A stretch of 12,600 bases of DNA, from NCBI GenBank assembly GCA_029987395.1, contig DALTVX010000005.1, positions 1 to 12,600 on the forward strand, read 5' to 3'. Each line of letters begins with the position of its first letter. The first letter of the stretch is position 1. Source of the stretch: Methanocorpusculum sp. (GTDB lineage Archaea; Halobacteriota; Methanomicrobia; Methanomicrobiales; Methanocorpusculaceae). The position numbers and the translations under genes were made by a program. Of the stretch, positions 6,308-12,600 are shown in pieces. A model generated the notes under the pieces. It searched no databases and had not been told where the DNA came from. It was given only the letters and a program-made list of their open reading frames with translations.

Positions 6308-8053
6308 TTATGTTCTAAGGAACATGGTTCCTAGACGCGACTTGGATAAAACGATCGTCGTCGGTCTTCCATGCGGACATGTGTATGGCGAACGGGTCGC
6401 CATGAGTTGGCGTAAAAGACGCTGCATCTCTTCAACCGTGAGTGGAGTGTTTCCTTTTACAACGGCACGACACGCCGCTGTTTTTAGGACCCGGTCCAAA
6501 ACATCGTCGGTGTTTTTGATTCCGTCAAGTGCCCCGGAAATTATTGCATGGATCACCTCAGGATCACCAAGCGTGGATGAAACCACCGGGACCGATCTGA
6601 CCATCCATACATCCTTGCCAAACGGTTCCAAAACATATCCTGCTTTTTCAAGAACTTCCATTAGATCAGGAAGTGCGGCGATCTCTTTTTTCGTCAAAGT
6701 TATCGGCATCGGAACAAGGAGTTCCTGTCCGGACTGGGTCGATCCCGAGCGGGCAACGAGCAGGTCATACATGATCCGCTCATGGGCCGCATGCTGATCG
6801 ACAACGATCAGATCACCGGATGCATTCTTTGCAAGGATGTAGGTGTCCCCGATCTGTCCAAGTACCTCGGGAACGAACATATCCGTTTCCGGCAAGACAC
6901 CGGTCTCGGTTCGCCGAAGCTGTTTTTCGGTCTGTTTCAGCGGCGAGATCTTTGGGGTCCTGCTTCCAGCATAATAGGGAACGGACTCACCAACGATCTC
7001 AACAGGAAGTGTGGGAATCGTTTCTTTCACCGGAGAAGGCGAAAAGATCCGCTCTTCGTGAAGAGACTGATATATGGCATCCTGTAATGACCGCATCACT
7101 TCACGCTCACGCGAAAGCCTCACCTCCTTTTTCGTCGGATGCACATTCACATCGACATCACGGGGATCGAGAATGATGTCGAGAAATGCTGCAGGAAACA
7201 TTCCCTTTGGCAGAAGTGTTCCATATCCTTCACGGATCGCCCACTGAAGTTGGCGGGACGTGACCTGTCTGCCGTTTATCGAGAGATAAAATCGTGTCTG
7301 GGTCGTCTTCATCTCCGAACCGGGTTTGGTGATCCACCCTTCCACAGTTACTGGCCCATAGGTTCCTGATACTGCGGTCAGCTCCCGGGAAAATCCGGAG
7401 CCGAAAACTCCCGCGATCACATCAGGGAAAGAGCCGGTGCCAAAGGTCTGGAATCGTTCCTTTCCATTGTAGAGCAGAGTGAACGAGATCTCCCGATTTG
7501 AGAGAGCGATACGCTCGACCATGTCATACACATGGGCCAGCTCCGTCGAGGCGGTCTTTTGAAACTTTCTCCGGGCGGGCGTGTTGTAAAAAAGATCCTC
7601 AATAATGATACTCGTTCCTTCTGGTGCGCCGACTGCCGAGTGAGAGATCAGTTCTCCGCCATGGATCACGACACGTGTTGCCTCGGGCGAGGCGGACCCT
7701 CGCTCTTTTGAGGTGAACGTCACCTTCGAGATGGCAGCAATACTTGCTAAAGCCTCACCGCGGAACCCGAGCGTAGTGATCCCGTCAAGATCCTCGAAAC
7801 GGGAGATCTTGCTTGTCGCATGCTGGCGGAATGCAAGCAAGGCGTCATCAAAATCCATTCCGTATCCGTCGTCCGTGACACTGATCCGGGTTATCCCGGA
7901 TTTATCAGCCGAGATACCGATCCGGATAGTGCGGGAATCCGCGTCCACTGAATTTTCCACCAGCTCTTTTACGACCGAAGCCGCACGCTCGACCACTTCG
8001 CCTGCTGCAATATGACTGATCGTCTCCTCATCCAAAAGACGAACGCGGTTCAT
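6308..8053 (-). CDS. mutL: DNA mismatch repair protein MutL (endonuclease type)
   Basis: 581-aa MutL, the mismatch-repair ATPase that acts after MutS and, in this subtype, nicks DNA. The N-terminal GHKL ATPase has KELVENSVDA (29-38, catalytic Glu30), DDGYGM (61-66) and TLGFRGEALASI (94-105). DVNVHPTKKEVR (301-312) marks the end of the ATPase/transducer module. A low-complexity linker (about 335-395) leads to the C-terminal dimerisation/nuclease domain with DQHAAHERIMYD (419-430), ACRAVVKG (527-534), CPHGRPT (559-565) and a terminal F-x-R (578-580). These are the metal-binding motifs of nicking MutL, so no MutH is needed. The last position of the usual DQHA-x2-E-x4-E motif is Asp instead of Glu. 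QELLVP (443-448) matches the sliding-clamp-binding motif. The ATG overlaps the mutS stop as ATGA, which fixes the start and implies coupling. Confidence 0.97.
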   Translation of the reverse strand: MNRVRLLDEETISHIAAGEVVERAASVVKELVENSVDADSRTIRIGISADKSGITRISVTDDGYGMDFDDALLAFRQHATSKISRFEDLDGITTLGFRGEALASIAAISKVTFTSKERGSASPEATRVVIHGGELISHSAVGAPEGTSIIIEDLFYNTPARRKFQKTASTELAHVYDMVERIALSNREISFTLLYNGKERFQTFGTGSFPDVIAGVFGSGFSRELTAVSGTYGPVTVEGWITKPGSEMKTTQTRFYLSINGRQVTSRQLQWAIREGYGTLLPKGMFPAAFLDIILDPRDVDVNVHPTKKEVRLSREREVMRSLQDAIYQSLHEERIFSPSPVKETIPTLPVEIVGESVPYYAGSRTPKISPLKQTEKQLRRTETGVLPETDMFVPEVLGQIGDTYILAKNASGDLIVVDQHAAHERIMYDLLVARSGSTQSGQELLVPMPITLTKKEIAALPDLMEVLEKAGYVLEPFGKDVWMVRSVPVVSSTLGDPEVIHAIISGALDGIKNTDDVLDRVLKTAACRAVVKGNTPLTVEEMQRLLRQLMATRSPYTCPHGRPTTIVLSKSRLGTMFLRT

Positions 8054-10647
8054 TTTCTCTCCAGCATCGCTTTGAGTTCATTGATGAACATAAGGGCCTG
8101 CATCGGGGTCATCATATCAGGGTCAGCTTCGCGGACCCGATCCTCGACCAGAGAAGGGATAGGTTCCTCAGAATCCATAAGAAGCATCTGCGTATAATAT
8201 TTTTTTCCGCTGGAAGAAGCATCCTGAGATAGTGCTTCACGAAGAAGTTCCGATGCCCGGACCAAGACCTTTTTTGGAACACCTGCGATCTTCGCCACAT
8301 GGATACCGTAACTTCGGTCGGTCGCTCCCGGGATCAGTTTTCGAAGGAACGTGATATCATGCTGATCCTCTTTGACGGCGAAGTGATAATTTCGTACCCG
8401 TCGAAGCTCGGACTCCATGCCGATCAGCTGATGGAAATGGGTCGCAAAAAGCGTGCGGGGTCCGGACGCTCCTTTTCCGTGCAGATATTCAAGGACCGAT
8501 CGGGCGATCGCATAACCGTCCACCGTACTTGTACCTCTGCCGATCTCGTCTAAGAGAATGAGACTTTTGTCGGTCGAGTTGTTGAGGATGTTTGCAAGTT
8601 CCAGCATCTCGACCATGAACGTGCTTTGTCCTCCCGCAAGATCGTCGGATGCCCCGACGCGGGTGAACACCCGGTCAACGATCCCGATCCTCGCAAAACG
8701 TGCAGGAACAAAACATCCAGTCTGGGCCATGATGCAAATCAAGGCAACGCTTCGCATATAGGTGGATTTACCTGCCATGTTTGCGCCGGTGAGGATCAGG
8801 ATCTGCTCACCTATAGAGCTCATCTCGGTGTCGTTTGGAACATAGCCGCCGGGAACGGTGTTTTCCACGATCGGATGACGCCCGTCACGAATGAGGAGTT
8901 CGGTCCCGACACAAAGTTCAGGGCGAACGTAGCTGCTGGTCAGGGAAAGATCGGCAAAAGCAGCGATCATATCGATCGTGCCAATCGATCTTGCTGCCTG
9001 CTGGAGGGTCGGAACGAAAACACCGAGATCAACAAGAAGAGCTTCAAAAAGTGAGATCTCGAGAGCAAGTAGGCGATCGTCCGCCTGGGCCATCTGAGCC
9101 TCCCGTTCTCGAAGGGAGGGGATCGTGAACCGCTCGCCGTTTGCCGTGGTCTGTTTCCTTTCGTATGTGGCTGGAACGAGATGGAGATTTGCTTTGGTGA
9201 TTTCGATGTAATATCCAAACACGTTATTGTAGGCTATTTTAAGTGAACGGATCCCGGTACGTTCCCGTTCGGTCTGCTGGAGTTCGGCGATCCAATCGCG
9301 GCCGCTCGTCACCACGTTTCTGATCTCGTCGAGGTCGTGACTATATCCTTCCCGAATCACATTCCCGTTTTTGTACACGAGAGGGGGTTCATCCACAATT
9401 GCCGAGAGGATCAGTTCAGCGGTGCCGGTAAAGGAAGGGATCTGATCAAGTTCGTCTTTGAGGAGGCCTTTGGCATCGGAGAGCTCAGCAGTTAGCTCAG
9501 GTATGACCATGAGACTCGAGGCAAGTGCGAGGAGATCTCGGGGCGAAGCGTTTCCATATGCGACCCTGCCGCCGATCCGTTCGATGTCGGTGAATCGGGA
9601 AAGGAGAGACCGAACAGTGGAAAGAAGGACTGGGCGGCGGGTAAAATACTCGACTGCATCAAGACGGTAGTTAATGTTTTCCGGCGAAGTCAGCGGCCGG
9701 GTCACGGTGCTTCGAAGAACACGACTTCCCATAGGGGTCTTGGTCCGGTTGAGGAAACCAAAGAGTGTGGTGTCATTTCGATCACCACGAAGGGGGTTAA
9801 GGATCTCCAGATTTCGAAGCGTGATCGCATCCAAAATCATCGCATCGTCGGAGTATTTTCTGGAAAAACCGTGGATGTGGGGGAGACCTGTTTTCTGGGT
9901 CTCCTTGGCATAACGGAGAGCGGCGGCCGCAGCATTGGTGCACTCCACCGAGCTGATGTCAAATCCATCAAGAGAGGAGACCCCGAATGTTTCCGTAAGT
10001 TCCAAAACGCCGTCGGTGAACATGCCGGAACGAGCAGGTGTCAGGACTTTGCAGGTTGAGGCGAGGAAGGTGATGAGATCAGCAGAGATCCCTTGCGGGA
10101 CAAGGATCTCAAGAGGGTTGTACTGTTCGATTTCGGTGGCAAGAGCGGATAATCCAGGTTCAAAGGGTATCTCGCGAACGAAAAACTCTCCCGTAGTTAT
10201 GTCGAGAAAAGCAAGACCGATCAGCGTTTTTTTCGCATCGGGACAGAGTGCCATGAGATAATGAGCGGTGGAGCCCGGAATAACATCGGCATCTATCGCA
10301 GTTCCGGGGGTGACAACACGGACAACATCCCGTTTTACGACGCCTTTTGCGAGTTTTGGATCCTCGACCTGTTCGCAGATGGCAACTTTGTAGCCTTTCC
10401 TGATCAACCGTGGGAGATAGAGATCGAGTGCGTGATAGGGTATCCCAGCAAGAGGAATGGGGACACCTTCCGGATCCTTGGAGCGGGAGGTCTGGACGAT
10501 ATCGAGTTCACGAGCGCATATCTGGGCGTCTTCGTAGAATGTCTCATAAAAATCACCCATGCGCATGAAAAGAACACAGTCAGGGTATTTTTCCTTGAAT
10601 GTTTTGACCTGTTCCATCGCGGGGGTGAGTTTTTTTGGAGAGATCAT
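8050..10647 (-). CDS. mutS: DNA mismatch repair protein MutS
   Basis: 865-aa MutS that recognises mismatches and recruits MutL. Domain I has MRMGDFYETFYEDA (29-41); Phe33-Tyr-Glu35 is the mismatch-reading F-x-E. The connector, core (lever) and clamp domains follow (about 120-560). The ATPase has Walker A GANMAGKST (621-629, Ala where most MutS have Pro), QSTFMVEM (674-681), Walker B LILLDEIGRGTSTVDG (696-711) and ATHFHQL (735-741). The C-terminal TPMQALMFINELKAML is a typical end. The frame is open to 10800, but I start at ATG 10647 (MISPKKLTPAMEQ), which matches the family N terminus; the extra 51 codons translate the GC-rich repeat block and look non-protein. No clear Shine-Dalgarno is visible; TTTACAAA near 10683-10692 (minus strand) is a weak TATA candidate. 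It forms a two-gene operon with mutL. Confidence 0.96.
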   Translation of the reverse strand: MISPKKLTPAMEQVKTFKEKYPDCVLFMRMGDFYETFYEDAQICARELDIVQTSRSKDPEGVPIPLAGIPYHALDLYLPRLIRKGYKVAICEQVEDPKLAKGVVKRDVVRVVTPGTAIDADVIPGSTAHYLMALCPDAKKTLIGLAFLDITTGEFFVREIPFEPGLSALATEIEQYNPLEILVPQGISADLITFLASTCKVLTPARSGMFTDGVLELTETFGVSSLDGFDISSVECTNAAAAALRYAKETQKTGLPHIHGFSRKYSDDAMILDAITLRNLEILNPLRGDRNDTTLFGFLNRTKTPMGSRVLRSTVTRPLTSPENINYRLDAVEYFTRRPVLLSTVRSLLSRFTDIERIGGRVAYGNASPRDLLALASSLMVIPELTAELSDAKGLLKDELDQIPSFTGTAELILSAIVDEPPLVYKNGNVIREGYSHDLDEIRNVVTSGRDWIAELQQTERERTGIRSLKIAYNNVFGYYIEITKANLHLVPATYERKQTTANGERFTIPSLREREAQMAQADDRLLALEISLFEALLVDLGVFVPTLQQAARSIGTIDMIAAFADLSLTSSYVRPELCVGTELLIRDGRHPIVENTVPGGYVPNDTEMSSIGEQILILTGANMAGKSTYMRSVALICIMAQTGCFVPARFARIGIVDRVFTRVGASDDLAGGQSTFMVEMLELANILNNSTDKSLILLDEIGRGTSTVDGYAIARSVLEYLHGKGASGPRTLFATHFHQLIGMESELRRVRNYHFAVKEDQHDITFLRKLIPGATDRSYGIHVAKIAGVPKKVLVRASELLREALSQDASSSGKKYYTQMLLMDSEEPIPSLVEDRVREADPDMMTPMQALMFINELKAMLERK

Positions 10648-10669
10648 GTTCTTGATATATTGTTCTTGA
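10647..10669. repeat. 9-bp direct repeat at the mutS start codon
   Basis: TGTTCTTGA occurs at 10647-10655 and again at 10661-10669, 14 bp apart (on the minus strand TCAAGAACA-N5-TCAAGAACA). The gene-proximal copy includes the last base of the reading-strand start codon context. A 14-bp period is not one helical turn. It may be an operator or chance; I cannot tell. Confidence 0.45.
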
Positions 10670-10681
10670 AAGGGTATGAGG

Positions 10682-10809
10682 GTTTGTAAAGCGGGCTGAC
10701 CCGAAGGGGCGGCCTCAGCTGAGCAAGTCTCAGAATGAGACTTGCGATTGACGCGGGAGACCCAAAGGGTCGACCAAGTCTGCGGGGACCCGTTGCCCAC
10801 TCAGTAAAC
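10682..10809. repeat. GC-rich palindromic repeat block (possible MITE-like or structured RNA element)
   Basis: This block of about 128 bp is far more GC-rich than either flank. It contains the palindrome CTCAGCTGAG (10714-10723), a perfect 10-bp hairpin with a 3-nt loop (10723-10732 against 10736-10745), and the hairpin GACCCAAAGGGTC (10759-10771). It is internally repeated: GCGGG..GACCCRAAGGG...CAAGTCT occurs from 10691 and again from 10753 (second copy shorter, ending at 10781), and GCGGGGACCCG at 10782 looks like the start of a third copy. The outer ends are weak inverted repeats (GTTTGTAAAGCGGGC against GTTTACTGAGTGGGC, 10 of 15 matching). No target-site duplication is evident. I do not recognise a named family. 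The repeat structure is direct observation; the MITE or RNA reading is inference. Confidence 0.55.
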
Positions 10810-10813
10810 GACC

Positions 10814-11683
10814 TTGGATACAAAGAAAAAGGCATTCTGTGATTTGGTCAACAAGTTTGCATCAGAGGACAAACCACTTTTGATTTTTGTTGATGAATTA
10901 GATGGATGCCGACCTACTTTTGCCATAGAAATGCTTGAGGCTGTGAAACATTTTTTTGATTTGGAAAATGTAATTTTTGTATTTTCAATGGATATTGGAC
11001 AGTTGAGTTGTTCGATAAGAACTATCTATGGTGAGATAGATTGTGTCGGGTATCTCCAGAGATTCTTTGATTATCAAATACGCCTTCCTTCGCCAAATTT
11101 AAGGGAATATTTACGTGAACGCCTTATTCATAATGATCGCGAGCTTCTGGAAGAGGTAGAGCATTTATCCATTCTTGTAGAAAGGTTGACATTATCACTA
11201 CGTGATATAAATGTAATTTGTGAAGCATATCTAAGATTTATAAATCAAAAATACGAGATTTCAAACAGTATTCTTGGTATGAGGAGATTTGGAAAAATTT
11301 ATCTTAGTTTAATTGCCTTGAAATATTCTGACCCAGTTCGGTATATTGACATTATTCAAAATGGGATAGAGATTACAGATCAAAATGACAGATTGATCAT
11401 TGATTTGTTTGGGATGCAGGAGTCAACAATCAAAGAGTGGAAAAGTTTTTATACGAAAGAAATTGCACAAAGTTCAGTGAAGAACATAATTTCTTCAAGC
11501 TCATTATCAGATAGTTTTCAAGCAGCAAAAAATTACCTTTTATTTGACCCAGAAATTAACTGATATTTTGGCGATTTTTCCGATATAACATTTGCCCAAG
11601 CTGTTTTCAATAATGTAGAGTATGGGAGTATGATCTATCCAATGCTTAAAATGATGGCCAATATTAGTAAAAATGTGAGATAA
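10814..11683 (+). pseudogene. remnant of a KAP-family P-loop NTPase
   Basis: The reading frame begins without a proper start: the first usable codon is TTG 10814 and an in-frame TAA lies at 10805-10807. The peptide matches the middle and C-terminal part of KAP NTPases: LLIFVDELDGCRPTFAIEML (22-41 of the frame) is the extended Walker B with VDELD, NVIFVFSMD (52-60) the following strand, and YLQRFFDYQIRLP (80-92) the conserved segment after it. Walker A and any membrane insertion, which lie upstream in the family, are absent. A TGA at 11561-11563 stops the frame, but the same frame continues for 39 protein-like codons (beginning YFGDFSDITFAQAVFNN) to TAA 11681-11683, so the TGA is probably a nonsense mutation, for example from TGG. 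The region is distinctly AT-richer than mutS, suggesting foreign origin. It is unlikely to be a functional ATPase. Confidence 0.8.
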
Positions 11684-11722
11684 ACGAGATTCTGTAAACC
11701 CCACCCAATACTTGCTAAAAAT

Positions 11723-11739
11723 CCCCCCCCCCAAAAAAA
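11723..11739. repeat. C10-A7 homopolymer junction
   Basis: Ten C (11723-11732) are followed directly by seven A (11733-11739) in the 187-bp gap between the KAP remnant and the nitroreductase gene. It is non-coding here. Such tracts slip easily in replication and in sequencing, so its exact length should be treated with caution. Confidence 0.85.
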
Positions 11740-11870
11740 TAGAAATTATTGCAGATTAAAGTCCGGTAACTATACATTAATTATCATACAAATGCCAAAT
11801 AGAGCTTGACGACACGTAGAATGTCAGTACATGACGCCGAAACGTTCCTCAAAAAAAGAAGGCGGATACA

Positions 11871-12536
11871 ATGGATTTACTTGAAGCAATCAAAGCACGT
11901 CATTCTGTACGCAGCTTTTCAGATAAAAGAATTGAAGGTGAAATACAATCTTCCCTTCAACAGACAGTAGAAGAATGTAATCGGGAAAGCGGACTCAATA
12001 TCCAATTGTGTCTCGATGAGCCCAATGCATTCGGCGGCATGCGGGCACACTATGGTAAATTTGAAAACTGTAAAAACTACATTGCCCTTGTAGGGAAGGC
12101 AGGAACCGATGAGAAGTGCGGATATTACGGTGAGAAACTGGTACTGAAAGCACAGCAACTCGGGCTCAACTCCTGCTGGGTCGCGATGACATATAATAAA
12201 TCGAAGGCGCCCTGCATCTTGAACAAAGGCGAAAAGATCCAACTGGTCATTGCGCTGGGATATGGCAATACATCGGGTAAACCGCATAAATCAAAGGATA
12301 TGATGCAGCTTTGCAAAGTTGACGGAGAGATGACAGACTGGTTTAAAAAGGGTATGGAGGCAGCATTGCTTGCTCCAACAGCGATGAATCAGCAGAAGTT
12401 TATCCTGATACAAAGCGGAAATACTATTTCAGCAAAACCGCTTGCCGCATTTTATTCTAAAGTGGATATCGGTATCGTGAAATGTCATTTTGAGATCGGA
12501 GCAGGTAAAGATAATTTCGATTGGAAAGAAGTATAG
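11871..12536 (+). CDS. nitroreductase-family flavoprotein (TM1586-like)
   Basis: 221-aa FMN-dependent nitroreductase-fold protein, presumably cytosolic, using NAD(P)H to reduce an unknown substrate. Residues 1-16 (MDLLEAIKARHSVRSF) are the classic N-terminal helix with the R-H-S-V-R FMN-phosphate site. GYYGEKLVLKAQQLGLNSCW (84-103) is the conserved central helix. APTAMNQQKF (168-177) is a second S/T-x-N-x-Q-type FMN motif placed in the C-terminal half, and DIGIVKCHFE (199-208) is the family end. This order resembles the TM1586-type branch rather than NfsA/NfsB. The start at ATG 11871 has a modest ribosome site (AAGGCGGATACAATG). Downstream is only a terminator, so it appears monocistronic. 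A TATA-like ACTATACATTAATTAT lies near 11769-11784 but would leave a leader of about 70 nt. Cys residues (36, 47, 67, 83, 102, 115, 147, 205) are relatively numerous. Confidence 0.88.
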   Translation: MDLLEAIKARHSVRSFSDKRIEGEIQSSLQQTVEECNRESGLNIQLCLDEPNAFGGMRAHYGKFENCKNYIALVGKAGTDEKCGYYGEKLVLKAQQLGLNSCWVAMTYNKSKAPCILNKGEKIQLVIALGYGNTSGKPHKSKDMMQLCKVDGEMTDWFKKGMEAALLAPTAMNQQKFILIQSGNTISAKPLAAFYSKVDIGIVKCHFEIGAGKDNFDWKEV

Positions 12537-12551
12537 AGAAAATTATAGTTA

Positions 12552-12590
12552 AAAAAAATAAATGGTCAAGATATTCTAAATTATTTTTTT
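12552..12590 (+). terminator. terminator of the nitroreductase gene
   Basis: AAAAAAATAA (12552-12561) and TTATTTTTTT (12581-12590) form a perfect but weak 10-bp inverted repeat ending in seven T, 15-54 nt after the stop codon. The T tract alone would be enough for an archaeal polymerase; the A-rich arm would also act as a T tract for transcription arriving from the right. Confidence 0.6.
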
Positions 12591-12600
12591 GTGTATTACA

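Noticed and set aside
10691..10795. A CRISPR-like array
   Set aside because: The repeat units are unequal in length, degenerate and only two to three in number, with no unique spacers and no cas genes nearby.
10648..10800. A 51-residue N-terminal extension of MutS
   Set aside because: It would translate the GC-rich palindromic block; the family N terminus begins at the Met encoded at 10647.
11561..11563. TGA as selenocysteine or other recoding
   Set aside because: The gene is already truncated at its 5' end, and no recoding structure or selenoprotein family match is visible; decay is the simpler explanation.
10803..11698. GTAAAC strings at both ends of the AT-rich segment as a possible target duplication or attachment site
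   Set aside because: Only six bases are shared and the flanks do not match; this is too short to support an integration event.

Overview
The window comes from a methanogenic euryarchaeon, most likely of the Methanomicrobiales. Methanocorpusculum is my best guess, but it is only a guess from gene content and base composition. The evidence is a split archaeal RNA polymerase B subunit (B'' and B') in the order rpoH-rpoB2-rpoB1-rpoA1, a tRNA without encoded CCA, TATA-box promoters, and T-tract terminators. A bacterial-type mutS-mutL pair is also present, as in several methanogens and haloarchaea.

Layout. (1) Positions 1-3853, minus strand: the tightly packed RNA polymerase operon. It contains rpoH, rpoB2 (B''), rpoB1 (B') and the first 42 codons of rpoA1 (A'), which runs off the left edge. 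Junctions are 15 nt, 1 nt and a 4-nt ATGA overlap. (2) 4071-4144, minus: tRNA-Lys(UUU) with its own TATA box and T-tract terminator. (3) 4280-6269, plus: a small PsiE-family membrane protein, then a MATE multidrug/cation exporter with an apparently near-leaderless promoter. (4) 6308-10647, minus: mutS and mutL overlapping by ATGA, a complete MutS plus endonuclease-type MutL mismatch-repair unit. It converges on the MATE gene at a compact back-to-back A/T terminator. (5) 10682-10809: a GC-rich, palindrome-rich, internally repeated block with no evident coding function. (6) 10814-11683, plus: an AT-rich remnant of a KAP-family P-loop NTPase. It lacks its N-terminal half and carries an in-frame TGA near the end. 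(7) 11871-12536, plus: a nitroreductase-family flavoprotein followed by a T-tract terminator.

Most of the window is core housekeeping: transcription, a tRNA and mismatch repair. The accessory part lies to the right of mutS. There a GC-rich repeat block abuts a decayed, compositionally foreign NTPase gene, which looks like a recombination or insertion junction. I see no intact new multi-gene system. The repeat block and the broken KAP gene are the strongest candidates for a second look. No gene-free stretch exceeds 300 bases.
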